Assembly: GCF_018918005.1 (NCBI RefSeq)
Contig: NZ_JAHLPR010000012.1
Coordinates: 1 to 64,000, forward strand
Reading direction: 5' to 3'
DNA length: 64,000 nucleotides
Source of the DNA: Paenibacillus sp. MSJ-34
GTDB taxonomy: Bacteria > Bacillota > Bacilli > Paenibacillales > Paenibacillaceae
A program made the position numbers and the translations under genes. Positions 32,768 through 41,557 of the stretch are shown here, piece after piece; within the stretch, counting starts at the first letter, position 1, and the number at the start of each line of letters is the position of its first letter. A model generated the notes under the pieces. It had not been told where the DNA came from, ran no database searches, and was given only the letters and a program-made list of their open reading frames with translations.

Positions 32768-35074
32768 TTAAGCGTATTGTTCCAGCCTGGATCTGATCTC
32801 GGCCGTAGCTTCGACCATCACTTTCAACGAAGCGACCGTTTCCTCGATCCCTCTCGTCTTCAATCCGCAATCGGGGTTAATCCAGAACAGGCCGGCAGGA
32901 AGAACCCGAAGCGCCCGCTCGATCATCCTCACCATCTCTTCCTTCGCCGGAACCCGCGGACTATGGATGTCGTATACCCCGAGACCGATTCCTTTGTCAT
33001 AGACATTCGTCTCGAAGGAAGCGACCAATTCGCCGTGGCTGCGGGACGTTTCAATAGAGATGACATCGGCGTCGAGCGCTTTGATCGCGTCGATAATGTC
33101 GTGGAACTCGCAGTAGCACATATGCGTATGAATTTGCGTCGTATCCTTCACATTAGAGGTTGCGAGCCGGAACGACTCCACCGCCCAGGTCAAGTATTCG
33201 TCCCAATGCTCTTTCTTAAGCGGCAATCCTTCGCGCAGCGCCGGTTCGTCCACCTGGATCATCTCGATGCCCGCCTGTTCGAGCGCCTTGATTTCCTTGC
33301 CCAAGGCGAGCGCGATCTGATAAGCGACCTCGCGGTTCGATATATCGTCGCGGACGAAAGACCATTGCAATATCGTCACAGGTCCGGTCAGCATCCCTTT
33401 CACCGGCTTGTTCGTCAAGGATTGGGCGAACAGCGTTTCGCCTACCGTCATCGGCCGTACGAAGCGCACATCCCCGAATATAATAGGCGGCTTGACGCAG
33501 CGGGAACCGTAAGATTGGACCCATCCGTTCTGCGTAAAAGCGAATCCCGCAAGCTTCTCCCCGAAAAATTCGACCATATCCGTCCGCTCGAATTCCCCAT
33601 GCACGAGAACGTCCAGGCCGATCTCCTCCTGCAGGCGAATCCACTCCCGAATTTGCTCTTTCATGAAAAGATCGTATTGCTCGGCGGACCATTCTCCCTT
33701 TCTCCACAATTGCCGCGCCCGGCGAATTTCCTTCGTCTGCGGGAAACTTCCGATCGTCGTCGTCGGCAATGGCGGAAGCTGCCATTTGTCCCGTTGAATC
33801 GCTTGGCGCTCGTGGAACGGCAAGTGCCGGCTGCTTGGCTGCTCGGCGAGCCGAGCGGTGAGGTCTTGGCGCTCCTTGCGCCAAGGCGATTGAGCCAAGC
33901 GATCGAGCGCAGCCCGGCTGCTCTGCAACGCGGCCGTTACGCTTTCGGCGCCTTCGTTGACGGCTTGCTTCAACACGGACAATTCGTCCAGCTTCTCGTC
34001 CGCAAAAGCCAACGCATCCCGCAACGCCTCATCCAACCGCTCCTCCTGCCTAACGCTGACCGGAACGTGCAGCAAGCTGCAAGAAGGTTGGACGATGAGC
34101 CTGTCATAAGGAACGATGGCGGCAATCGTCTGCAGCAACGCCAATTTGTCTTGCAGATCCGATCGCCATATATTTCTGCCGTTGATTACTCCGGCACCGA
34201 GCACTTTATCCGCAGGGAAGCCGAATTCTTGCAAGGACTTCAGATTCTCCTCCCCGCCATGCACGAAATCGAGCCCGATGCCGCGAACCGGCAAACCGAT
34301 CAAGTCGCTGTACAAGTCGACCGCGTCGAAATACGTCTGCAGCATGACGTTCAAGCCTGGCGCTGCTTGCGCAAGCCGTTCGTACAGGCCGGCAACGAGC
34401 TTCATCTCCGCGCGGGATATCGAAGTCGCTAAAGAAGGCTCGTCGATCTGCACCCATTGCGCTCCCGCCTGCTCCAATTGCTGCAGCAACACGGCATATA
34501 CGGGGATGAACCGGTTCAGGACGCTTTCGAAGTCGGATGCCGCATACCCTTTGGAAAGCTTCACAAACGTATAGGGACCGATCAAGACCGGCTTCCCTTC
34601 GATTTGCAGCTCACGCTTCGCCTCCAGATAAGCCTGAAGCGGGCGGTTCACCGTCAAGACCGGATCGGCTTCGCCGATTTCAGGCACAATGTAATGGTAG
34701 TTCGTATTGAACCATTTGGTCATTTCGCAAGCTGGCGCCTGTTTGCTGCCTCTAGCCATGGCGAAATAAGTCGCTAACGACACTTCTCCCCCTTCGTATT
34801 CAAACCGTTCGGGAACGAGTCCGAACATCGCGGCCGTATCGAGCATGTGGTCGTAAAGTGTAAAGTCTCCGACCGGAATCAGTTCGATCCCCTTCTCTTT
34901 CTGTTTGGCCAAATGCGCGAGCCGGATCGTCTTTAATTCTTGCGTCAGTTGATCTTCGTCGATTTGATTCGACCAAAACCGCTCCAGCGCCTTTTTCCAT
35001 TCCCTGTTCGCCCCGATTCGCGGATAGCCGAGATTGCTGTTTCTTACGTTTTTTACCGATTCCGTCATGTTCAT
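32768..35074 (-). CDS. metE: Cobalamin-independent methionine synthase
   Basis: A 768-residue MetE that methylates homocysteine with 5-methyltetrahydropteroyltriglutamate in the cytoplasm. It has two barrels: the N-terminal half begins NLGYPRIGANREWKKALE, and the C-terminal catalytic half carries the zinc ligands in HMCYCEFHDI (about 651-660) and NPDCGLKTRG (about 737-746). GGAGG precedes two in-frame ATGs (35074 and 35068); the second has better spacing. Expression is controlled by a cobalamin riboswitch with terminator upstream, the usual way to silence MetE when B12-dependent MetH can work. Confidence 0.97.
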   Translation of the reverse strand: MNMTESVKNVRNSNLGYPRIGANREWKKALERFWSNQIDEDQLTQELKTIRLAHLAKQKEKGIELIPVGDFTLYDHMLDTAAMFGLVPERFEYEGGEVSLATYFAMARGSKQAPACEMTKWFNTNYHYIVPEIGEADPVLTVNRPLQAYLEAKRELQIEGKPVLIGPYTFVKLSKGYAASDFESVLNRFIPVYAVLLQQLEQAGAQWVQIDEPSLATSISRAEMKLVAGLYERLAQAAPGLNVMLQTYFDAVDLYSDLIGLPVRGIGLDFVHGGEENLKSLQEFGFPADKVLGAGVINGRNIWRSDLQDKLALLQTIAAIVPYDRLIVQPSCSLLHVPVSVRQEERLDEALRDALAFADEKLDELSVLKQAVNEGAESVTAALQSSRAALDRLAQSPWRKERQDLTARLAEQPSSRHLPFHERQAIQRDKWQLPPLPTTTIGSFPQTKEIRRARQLWRKGEWSAEQYDLFMKEQIREWIRLQEEIGLDVLVHGEFERTDMVEFFGEKLAGFAFTQNGWVQSYGSRCVKPPIIFGDVRFVRPMTVGETLFAQSLTNKPVKGMLTGPVTILQWSFVRDDISNREVAYQIALALGKEIKALEQAGIEMIQVDEPALREGLPLKKEHWDEYLTWAVESFRLATSNVKDTTQIHTHMCYCEFHDIIDAIKALDADVISIETSRSHGELVASFETNVYDKGIGLGVYDIHSPRVPAKEEMVRMIERALRVLPAGLFWINPDCGLKTRGIEETVASLKVMVEATAEIRSRLEQYA

Positions 35075-35105
35075 CGTTCCTCCGTCTCCTTGTTTTCCAA
35101 TCCCA

Positions 35106-35156
35106 AATAAAAAAGGGCGTTTTTACCAATGGAAATGAACATAGGCAAAAACACCC
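35106..35156 (-). terminator. Riboswitch-controlled terminator upstream of metE
   Basis: On the minus strand GGGTGTTTTTGCC pairs with GGTAAAAACGCCC across a 16-nt loop and is followed by TTTTTTATTT. It lies between the cobalamin riboswitch and metE and is the probable expression platform. Confidence 0.85.
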
Positions 35157-35214
35157 CAGTTTGCGCAACTGACGTCGTTAACACCTCCCTATCTCCCGTA
35201 GGTACAAAACAGTG

Positions 35215-35395
35215 CTGTCAGAACAGGCAGGTCTCCTGGCTCCAGTCTCATCGTCATTGCTGCCTTCCCGGACGAATCCAGTGGCTTCTCGGCAATGACT
35301 CCTCTGTTACAGTGGCGGGACCGCGTCGGCATTGCACCGAACTTCCCTTTTAAGCCTTGAAATCGCGCTTCAAGGCACCTATCCCCACAATATAT
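35215..35395 (-). ncRNA. Cobalamin riboswitch of metE
   Basis: The minus-strand transcript contains the conserved GCCACTGTAA segment (35306-35315), GAAGCCACTGG (about 35276-35287) and the B12 box AGCCAGGAGACC (35230-35241), in the order of the cobalamin aptamer. It lies about 140 nt upstream of metE, with the intrinsic terminator between. Binding of adenosyl- or methylcobalamin would favour termination. Confidence 0.95.
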
Positions 35396-35409
35396 TGTTG
35401 TGTATGACG

Positions 35410-35438
35410 ACTATATATCAATATATAGGATGTGTCAA
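35410..35438 (-). promoter_or_regulatory. Sigma-A promoter of metE
   Basis: TTGACA (35433-35438) and TATAGT (35410-35415) with exact 17-nt spacing on the minus strand, placing the transcript start near 35403, just ahead of the riboswitch. Confidence 0.88.
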
Positions 35439-35564
35439 GAGCAATTCGTATGCTTTAGGAGTGTTGCGGCGTTCTTGCCTTTCGGGGGACCTTCGCACCG
35501 CGCGCAGCTCCCGGCGCGCGGTGTTTGGCTGCATGTCGACGGTCGGTCGGCCACATGCGGCCTT

Positions 35565-35765
35565 CCGAATTGTAACGGATGCTGCGGACGTTATTTTATG
35601 TTTTTTAACGCATTTTCATTTCTAACGGAAGCCAGTGCGCTTATTCCACTAAAATCGGGCGAAAAAGAGGTCCGTGGCTCAAAATAAGGTCCATGAGTTC
35701 CGTTACATTTTGCAAGCCGCCCATTTCCATGAAATAAGGGCCGCTGGTTCCGTTAGCTTTTCACT
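35565..35765. repeat. Dispersed intergenic repeat family C, copy 1
   Basis: About 200 bp with regularly spaced TAACGGA and TCCGTTA elements (TAACGGATGC, TAACGGAAGCCAGTGCGCTT, GAGTTCCGTTACATTTTGCA, GGTTCCGTTAGC). It resembles 49850-49995 in order and spacing. It fills most of the gap between the metE promoter and the oxidoreductase gene, and no gene is visible. Confidence 0.6.
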
Positions 35766-35878
35766 GTGAATGAAATCATTTGGGAAACGGCAAGATTCGG
35801 TCTATAATAGCATTAAGTTGCAAACGAATCGGTCGGCGGTTGATCCCGCCCTATCCCACTTGGAAAGGATGATAAATG

Positions 35879-36868
35879 ATGAATCAATTTCGCGCGTTCG
35901 TCGTGCATCAAGCGGAGGACGGCTTACATGCGGCAGTCGCGGAGCGGTCGGTGAATGATTTGCCGCAAGGCGAAGTAACGATACGGGTTGCCTATTCGAG
36001 CGTCAACTACAAAGACGGGCTCGCCGCCAGCCCGCGAGGCAATGTCGCCAAGCAATATCCGCTCGTACCCGGCATCGATCTGGCCGGAACCGTGTTGCAT
36101 TCGAGCGATCCGCGCTATGCTGCCGGGGACGAAGTGCTCGCAACCGGGTACGGCCTTGGCGTGTCGCATGACGGAGGTTTCAGCGAAGTGGCGCGGGTTC
36201 CCGCGGATTGGATCGTGCCCCTTCCGCAAGGGCTAAGCATGAAAGAAGCGATGGCGTACGGAACGGCCGGCTTTACCGCGGCGCTGTCCATTCAGCGGCT
36301 GGAGGAGAACGGCCTGACGCCCGACGGAGGTCCGGTATTAGTTACCGGCGCGACGGGAGGCGTCGGGAGCATGGCGGTGGCGATGCTCGCCAAATCGGGT
36401 TACGAGGTCGCCGCCAGCACGGGCAAGGCGTCCGAACATCAATATTTGCGCAAGCTGGGCGCGCAAGAAATTATAGACCGCAGCGATCTTGTCCCCGAGA
36501 AGATCCGCGCGTTGGACGCGCAGCGATGGGCCGGGGCGGTCGATCCGGTCGGGGGACGAGGCCTTGCTTATATACTCAGTACGGTTAAGTACGGCGGGTC
36601 GGTCGCCGTTAGCGGGCTAACGGGCGGAACCGAATGGAACGCAACCGTCTTTCCGTTTATTCTGCGCGGCGTGAATTTGCTCGGCATCGACTCCGTCTAT
36701 TGTCCGATGGAGAAGCGGTTGAACCTATGGGAGCGCATGGCCGGCGAGTTGAAGCCGGATCATCTGCTGTCCGATATCGGCCGGGAAACGTCGTTGGACG
36801 AATTGCCGGCTATACTGAACGATATCTTGCAAGGAAAGGTCCGGGGCCGGACGATCGTCAAGCTGTAA
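35879..36868 (+). CDS. YhdH/YhfP-type quinone oxidoreductase (AcuI family)
   Basis: A 329-residue zinc-free medium-chain dehydrogenase/reductase. Landmarks: VAYSSVNYKDGLA (about 37-49), PLVPGIDLAGTV (about 61-72), the NADPH site LVTGATGGVGSMAVAML (about 151-167) and the C-terminal LQGKVRGRTIVKL. Relatives reduce acrylyl-CoA or other enoyl compounds. AAAGGATGATAA precedes adjacent ATGs at 35876 and 35879, either of which could serve. The gene is monocistronic and flanked on both sides by intergenic repeats. Confidence 0.92.
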   Translation: MNQFRAFVVHQAEDGLHAAVAERSVNDLPQGEVTIRVAYSSVNYKDGLAASPRGNVAKQYPLVPGIDLAGTVLHSSDPRYAAGDEVLATGYGLGVSHDGGFSEVARVPADWIVPLPQGLSMKEAMAYGTAGFTAALSIQRLEENGLTPDGGPVLVTGATGGVGSMAVAMLAKSGYEVAASTGKASEHQYLRKLGAQEIIDRSDLVPEKIRALDAQRWAGAVDPVGGRGLAYILSTVKYGGSVAVSGLTGGTEWNATVFPFILRGVNLLGIDSVYCPMEKRLNLWERMAGELKPDHLLSDIGRETSLDELPAILNDILQGKVRGRTIVKL

Positions 36869-36962
36869 GCTGGGTTTGGTTGCACTTGCTCTTTACGGGT
36901 ATATGCAGCAGGTAGATTAATGGCCGGTTTCGCTAAAAAACGATGCCTCTTGCGGTGTTAAC

Positions 36963-37195
36963 GCATTTTGAGGCGCTAGCGTTTCATCGAGACATTGCTA
37001 TGCGGAACGTACGGCCCTTATTTGGCGTCAAAATTGCATATTCGCTGTTTAGGCGGACATTGGCTCCGTTATTCCTTCGCCGGAGGGCTTATTTTTACGC
37101 TTTTGCTGCAAATAAAGGATTGCATGTCAGCAAACTGTCCCAAATCGGGCTGTTTGTCACAATTAGCGTCTCCTGTGTCCGCGAAGTTGGGAGTG
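36963..37195. repeat. Dispersed intergenic repeat family A, copy 2
   Basis: Aligns throughout with 12022-12250, with the shared ATTCGCTGTTTAGGCGGACA, CGGAGGGCTT, AAATCGGGCTGTTTGTCACA and GTCCGCGAA blocks. Same orientation as copy 1. Confidence 0.75.
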
Positions 37196-37432
37196 GAACG
37201 GTTGAATGATGGTGCTGGGCCGTAACTCTTGTTCCTATCGTTACCATGGGAGATTCAACGACCTGGCCCTTTCGTATGATTGATTTTTTTCCTTTTGTCG
37301 ATATCCCCTTCGTTCAGAGAGCCGGTTCGCAAACATGTCTGAGCGGTCAAATCCTCCCCTCCGCTTGTCCCGGGCACGTCGACCTAGATGACGATTGTTT
37401 CTTTATCATCTTCATAACAAAAGGCAGCCTTC

Positions 37433-37609
37433 CGTTCTGAGCGAGGGGGATTTTGACAGAAGGTAAATCGTTCTGAGCGAGAGGGATTTTGACAGAAGGT
37501 AAATCGTTCTGAGCGATAGGGATTTTGACAGAAGGTAAATCGTTCTGAGCGATAGGGATTTTGACAAAAGGCAAATCGCTCTGAGTGAAGGGGATTTCCA
37601 CAAAGGGCG
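37433..37609. repeat. 36-bp tandem repeat array with one inverted outlier
   Basis: Four full units at 37433, 37469, 37505 and 37541 begin CGTTCTGAGCGA and contain GGATTTTGACAGAAGGTAAA; a diverged fifth begins at 37577. Units abut without spacers. One copy in inverted orientation lies about 110 bp upstream (37289-37322: CTTTTGTCGATATCCCCTTC then GTTCAGAG). The array ends against the terminator of the EamA gene. Confidence 0.9.
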
Positions 37610-37653
37610 AAAAAATAACGGATCGAAAAAACCTTCGAAATCCGTTATTTTTT
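37610..37653. terminator. Terminator after the EamA transporter gene
   Basis: AAAAAATAACGGAT and its exact complement ATCCGTTATTTTTT flank a 16-nt spacer. It is symmetric and works on either strand; on the minus strand it follows the EamA stop by 6 nt. Confidence 0.88.
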
Positions 37654-37659
37654 GGCTCA

Positions 37660-38577
37660 TCATCCCGCCTGAGTCATCTGCGGAGCGGACGGTTTCGGCC
37701 GCTTCGGCTTGCGTAAAGCATAATATTGCGGCAGTGCGATGCCCACGATAATGATCGCGATTCCGATCCAGCGCAGGGCGGTAACTTCCTCTCTCAATAC
37801 GAGCGAAGCGGCAACGGCTGCCGCCGGAAGCTCTGCCGCGCCGAGAATCGTGCCTAGGCCTGAGCCGACTTTGGGCACACCGATCGCGAAGAAGATGACC
37901 GGGATAATAATGCCCAGCAGTGCGAGCGGAATGGCGTATTTCCATAAGCCGTTCGCGATCGCGCCGTTCGTTAGGAACGATGGCGAGAATACGATTATAA
38001 TCATGACGATCGCTCCTGACACCATGAACAGGCTTTTGGACAAAACAGGCACATCCGTGCCGACTCTGCCGCTTGCAAAAATATAAAAGGCGAAGGAAAC
38101 GGCGGCCAGCAAGCCGAATACGGTACCCTTGGCGGTTAACGTTCCGCCGCCCGGTTCGAGAATTCCGCTGGCGAATACGGTACCCGCCAGCAGCACGGCA
38201 ACGGACAGCAGTTTCGTCATCCCCGGGAACTTGCGATCGGCGATCGCCTCCAGGATGATGCCGATCCAAGTAAATTGAAACAGCAACACGACCGCGATCG
38301 ATGCCGGAAGCTCTTCCACCGCCACGCCGTAAAATACCGATGTCGTGCTGAGGCTTAACCCTGTCGCCATTAACAGCAACGCTTGGCGCGCCTTCACTTT
38401 GCGCCGGGAAAACAGCAGAACGAGAATCAACAGCATCAATAAGCCGAAGAAAAATTGGCCTCCAAGCAATTCGTTCACGGTAAATCCGTCGGCGAATCCT
38501 ACCTTCATTATCGTCGAGAGCGTTCCGTAACTGCAGGCGACCAAGAAAACAAGCAATGAGTACTTCAACATTTTCAT
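37660..38577 (-). CDS. EamA/DMT family transporter
   Basis: A 305-residue transporter with ten membrane segments in two EamA repeats (about 5-140 and 150-290) ending in a basic Pro/Lys tail (RKPKRPKPSAPQ). The ATG at 38577 (MKMLKYSLLVFLVACSYG) has GGGGG upstream; the ORF extends to a TTG at 38640, but that part encodes the terminator hairpin of the leader. The substrate is not predictable; the family exports amino acids, nucleosides or drugs. It is preceded by a 155-nt structured leader with an intrinsic terminator, so expression is probably attenuated. Confidence 0.92.
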   Translation of the reverse strand: MKMLKYSLLVFLVACSYGTLSTIMKVGFADGFTVNELLGGQFFFGLLMLLILVLLFSRRKVKARQALLLMATGLSLSTTSVFYGVAVEELPASIAVVLLFQFTWIGIILEAIADRKFPGMTKLLSVAVLLAGTVFASGILEPGGGTLTAKGTVFGLLAAVSFAFYIFASGRVGTDVPVLSKSLFMVSGAIVMIIIVFSPSFLTNGAIANGLWKYAIPLALLGIIIPVIFFAIGVPKVGSGLGTILGAAELPAAAVAASLVLREEVTALRWIGIAIIIVGIALPQYYALRKPKRPKPSAPQMTQAG

Positions 38578-38733
38578 CTCTAAAGACCCCCTAACATATG
38601 AAAAACCCCTTGTCCGAAGACAAGGGGCGAATGAAACCAAAGCAATACGTTAATTCGGCTTTGTAAAGTTCCGCCACTCCTTCCCGTAAACGGGAATGGA
38701 GTTTGATGTACAACAACGATATCCATTTACACT
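38578..38733 (-). promoter_or_regulatory. Structured attenuator-like leader of the EamA gene
   Basis: The minus-strand transcript from about 38733 contains ACTCC-CCCG-loop-CGGG-GGAGT (two-tier stem, about 38672-38700), then CAAAGC pairing with GCTTTG (about 38640-38665), then the terminator CCCCTTGTC-TTCG-GACAAGGGG-TTTTT (38600-38627), 23 nt before the ATG. No known riboswitch class was recognised: I looked for TPP, SAM, purine, preQ1, fluoride, ykkC/guanidine, THF and T-box signatures. Confidence 0.6.
38600..38627 (-). terminator. Leader terminator upstream of the EamA ATG
   Basis: Nine-base-pair stem CCCCTTGTC/GACAAGGGG with a stable TTCG loop and TTTTT tail on the minus strand, between promoter and start codon. 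The position marks it as an attenuator. Confidence 0.88.
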
Positions 38734-38739
38734 TTCTTT

Positions 38740-38769
38740 ATCATAGTATACAACGCAAAAAACTGTCAA
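38740..38769 (-). promoter_or_regulatory. Sigma-A promoter of the EamA gene
   Basis: TTGACA (38764-38769) and TATGAT (38740-38745) with an 18-nt spacer on the minus strand, giving a start near 38733 and a leader of about 155 nt. Confidence 0.8.
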
Positions 38770-38856
38770 TCGCTAAAAATTCCCCACTTCGGTACAAGGC
38801 AACAACCGACATTCGTTTGAATAGGCTAAAGCAACAAAACAGTGGGCGGTGATCCG

Positions 38857-39480
38857 ATGAACGAAAATCAAACATTGCCGGCGACGATCGTCACATACCG
38901 GTTGAAACGGCCGAAACTGGACGTTCTGTATCCGGCCGTCTCCGGCTTGCGCAATCCGGCCGCGCAACAAAAGATAAATGCGGAAATCGCGAGAACGGTG
39001 CATGAATTGAATCGGCAGCAAGGATATCCGCAAAATCCGTTGACCGAAATAACCGGCACGTATGAAATCAAGACGAATGAGCGAGGCGTTCTAAGCTTAT
39101 CCCTGTATAACTATGCCTATTCCGGAGGAGCTCACGGAAACACGATTAATCGGTCCCTGACCTTCGACACGAATACAGGTCGGCTCTATCGCTTGCAGGA
39201 TTTATTTAAACCGGGAGCCGATTACGTCAAGATTCTCTCCGACATCGTGGCCGTGCAGATTCAAGCACGCAAATTGCCGACGCTGGAACCTTTCGCCTCC
39301 ATTCGACCCGATCAAGATTTCTATATCGCCGATAAATCGCTGGTCATTTATTTTCAATTGTATGAATTGTTGCCTTATGTATACGGTTTTCCGTATTTTC
39401 CGATTTCGGTGTATTCCATTGAGCCGATCGTAAACGAAGAAGGTCCGCTTGGCAAAATGCTGTCTTCTATCCCGCTATAG
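38857..39480 (+). CDS. DUF4163/DUF3298 domain protein
   Basis: A 207-residue protein without signal peptide. An N-terminal DUF4163-like region (about 10-80, YPAVSGLRNPAAQQKINAEI) and a C-terminal DUF3298-like region (about 90-195, AYSGGAHGNTINRSLTFDTN then FPISVYSIEPI) are the pair found in the extracytoplasmic parts of PdaC and RsiV. I use the ATG at 38857, with GGCGGTGAT upstream, over the GTG at 38842. Relatives are usually extracellular, so the missing export signal is odd. Function unknown. Confidence 0.85.
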   Translation: MNENQTLPATIVTYRLKRPKLDVLYPAVSGLRNPAAQQKINAEIARTVHELNRQQGYPQNPLTEITGTYEIKTNERGVLSLSLYNYAYSGGAHGNTINRSLTFDTNTGRLYRLQDLFKPGADYVKILSDIVAVQIQARKLPTLEPFASIRPDQDFYIADKSLVIYFQLYELLPYVYGFPYFPISVYSIEPIVNEEGPLGKMLSSIPL

Positions 39481-39607
39481 TTGCCGTTACCGCTCATGAA
39501 TTACCATAACGCAACGAGGATAAAAACATAATCCGTTTATAAAAATAACATCATCCGGGCGATTACGCCCGATTGCGGCAAACGAACCCATCCTCGGAGG
39601 TGATTCC

Positions 39608-40441
39608 ATGCGAACCGGATTGGCTTTGGCAGGCGGAGGCGTACCCGGAACAACCGCGCTCGGAGTCATTCAAGCTTTGGAAGAAGCGGACATCAAGATA
39701 ACTCATGTCGCGGGGACGAGTTCCGGCTCCGTTGTAGCCGCCTTATATGCGTACGGAATGGCGACCGATAAGCTGCTCGCGGTTGTCCCGCGGTTGAACA
39801 GGCGTTATTTGGACATTGATTGGAGATCGATTTTTCTGAAGCTTGTGCTGTACCGGCCTTATCTCGACGGATGGCTGAAGGGTAAAAGATTATTCGATTT
39901 GGTGGCGGAACTGACGGAAAGTTCTTTTTTGTCCGAGATGAAAATTCCTTGCGGCATTATCGCAACCGATCTGAGCAGCGGCCGGCCGATTATTTTCGCG
40001 AAACAACCGATTGACGGATATACGACGGAATCGGAGATCAGCATCGCCGAAGCGGTGCGCGCAAGCATTTCCATTCCCGTTCTTTTTCAACCGATGCGAT
40101 GGAAAGACTACGTACTGGTCGACGGAGGCGTTACGATGAACTGTCCCGTTCAAGTCGTGCGCGCAATGGGAGCCGAGCGGGTCATCTCCGTCGATCCGGT
40201 TACCCCGTTCGTCAAGCAGAAAAACCCGCTAACTTCCGCCTTATCGATCTTTAATTATGCGATCAACTTGAATTTGCAATATCAAATGCAGCAAGAACAT
40301 TCGTATGCCGATCTAACATTGTTTCCGATGGTCGGCCCGGTCAGCTCGTTCGATTTCCGCAAAGTGCAGCAATGTATTACGGCAGGCTACCGGCATGCTA
40401 AAGAAAAGCTGGACGAGATCAAAAACGTATTGTCCCAATAG
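39608..40441 (+). CDS. Patatin-like phospholipase, RssA type
   Basis: A 277-residue serine hydrolase. The oxyanion glycine motif LALAGGGVPGTTALG (about 5-19), the nucleophile GTSSGS (about 36-41, GXSXG) and the catalytic Asp in VDGGVTMN (about 174-181) make a complete Ser-Asp dyad. Family members release fatty acids from lipids. GGAGGTGATT directly precedes the ATG. No signal peptide, so probably cytoplasmic or membrane-peripheral. It lies 87 bp upstream of an alpha/beta hydrolase gene and the two may be co-transcribed. Confidence 0.93.
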   Translation: MRTGLALAGGGVPGTTALGVIQALEEADIKITHVAGTSSGSVVAALYAYGMATDKLLAVVPRLNRRYLDIDWRSIFLKLVLYRPYLDGWLKGKRLFDLVAELTESSFLSEMKIPCGIIATDLSSGRPIIFAKQPIDGYTTESEISIAEAVRASISIPVLFQPMRWKDYVLVDGGVTMNCPVQVVRAMGAERVISVDPVTPFVKQKNPLTSALSIFNYAINLNLQYQMQQEHSYADLTLFPMVGPVSSFDFRKVQQCITAGYRHAKEKLDEIKNVLSQ

Positions 40442-40527
40442 AAGCCGCGTCGCTTCGCGCATCTTTCCATCGATTCGCCTTCGTCATATAATGGAGAAAA
40501 CAGGTATGGCGCAAGGAGGGGAATGCG

Positions 40528-41472
40528 ATGCAAGAAGGACAATTCATCATGACAGACCCGCAGCAGGTTAACATTCACGTGTATCGTTGGCTTCCCGACA
40601 ACGGAACGCCGCCGAAGGGCATCGTGCAAATTGCGCATGGCATGACGGAAAAAGCCTGCCGCTATAAGCGCTTTGCCCAGGCTTTGACGCAAGAAGGATA
40701 TATCGTGTACGCCAACGACCATCGCGGACACGGCAAAACGGCAGGCCATCCGGACGAATTGGGTTATGTCGGCAAGGACGGATTCGAATGGATGGTCAAA
40801 AATATGGCCCAGCTTAACGAGCATATTCGCCGGGAGCACCCGGGTTTGCCTCTCTTCTTGTTCACTCATAGCATGGGCTCTTTTCTGGGACAGAAATATA
40901 TGTATACATATCCGGACAGCATCGACGGCATCATTCTATCCGGCAGCGACGGGAAACGGGGCATCGAGCTTTCCTTCGGCATTTGGGCCGCAGGCTTGCT
41001 GACGCGGGTCCGCGGCGACCGGCATCGCAGCCGATGGATCGATTCAATGGCTTTCGGCAGCTTCAACCGCAAATTCAAGCCGAGCCGAACCCCGCTCGAT
41101 TGGCTGAGCAGAGACGAGGCGGAGGTCGACCGTTATATCGCCGACCCCGAATGCGGCATGGTATGCACGATCGGCTTTTATTACGATTTTTTCAGGCTCT
41201 TGCAAGAAATTCATCGCCCGGACCTAATGAGCCGGATTCCCAGGGATTTGCCGATTTTCGTCATTTCCGGCGAAGACGATCCGGTCGGTCATCACGGCAA
41301 AGGCATTATGCAGTTGCTTGCGATGTATCGGGATTTGCAATTGACGGAAGTTCAATCGAAGCTGTATCCCGGCGCACGGCACGAACTGCTGAACGAAACG
41401 ATTCGCGACGAGGTGACGGGCGACATTATCCAATGGCTGAATCAGCGGTTGGAATATTCGTCGTCATCGTAA
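40528..41472 (+). CDS. Alpha/beta hydrolase, monoacylglycerol lipase-like
   Basis: A 314-residue serine hydrolase of the Hydrolase_4 (lysophospholipase/monoglyceride lipase) group. Visible are YANDHRGHGKTAGHPDELGY (about 61-80), nucleophile FTHSMGSFLG (about 112-121), acid in ISGEDDPVGHHGKG (about 249-262) and His in YPGARHELLNE (about 283-293). AAGGAGGGG precedes the ATG. With the patatin gene upstream it suggests a lipid deacylation pair. Followed by a terminator at 41487. Confidence 0.92.
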   Translation: MQEGQFIMTDPQQVNIHVYRWLPDNGTPPKGIVQIAHGMTEKACRYKRFAQALTQEGYIVYANDHRGHGKTAGHPDELGYVGKDGFEWMVKNMAQLNEHIRREHPGLPLFLFTHSMGSFLGQKYMYTYPDSIDGIILSGSDGKRGIELSFGIWAAGLLTRVRGDRHRSRWIDSMAFGSFNRKFKPSRTPLDWLSRDEAEVDRYIADPECGMVCTIGFYYDFFRLLQEIHRPDLMSRIPRDLPIFVISGEDDPVGHHGKGIMQLLAMYRDLQLTEVQSKLYPGARHELLNETIRDEVTGDIIQWLNQRLEYSSSS

Positions 41473-41486
41473 CAATGCATGACAAT

Positions 41487-41541
41487 AACGCCGCTGCGGC
41501 TAGATCGGCATTCCAATCTGCGGAAGCGGCGTTTGTTTTCT
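41487..41541 (+). terminator. Terminator after the alpha/beta hydrolase gene
   Basis: AACGCCGCT pairs with AGCGGCGTT over a long loop and is followed by TTGTTTTCTT. It lies 14 nt past the stop and faces the convergent nox gene. Confidence 0.75.
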
Positions 41542-41557
41542 TATGGCAGCGGCTTAT

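Larger units (their letters stand above)
36869..37609. other. Intergenic region of stacked repeats
   Basis: About 740 bp with no convincing gene: family-A repeat copy 2 (36963-37195), an inverted single unit near 37289-37322, and a 36-bp tandem array (37433-37609). ORFs over the array exist only because 36 is a multiple of three. Confidence 0.65.

Noticed and set aside
32693-34432. 579-codon plus-strand ORF
   Set aside because: Antisense shadow of metE, whose conserved motifs, riboswitch and start are clear.
37347-37601. 84-codon ORF across the 36-bp array encoding a 12-residue repeat
   Set aside because: Another frame on the same strand is open as well because the period is divisible by three; there is no good start site or ribosome-binding site.
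37433-37609. Possible CRISPR array (36-bp repeats)
   Set aside because: Units abut directly with no spacers, and no cas genes are present; it is a simple tandem repeat.
38578-38640. N-terminal extension of the EamA transporter from a TTG at 38640
   Set aside because: It would translate through the leader terminator hairpin; the ATG at 38577 has its own ribosome-binding site and starts the first membrane helix properly.
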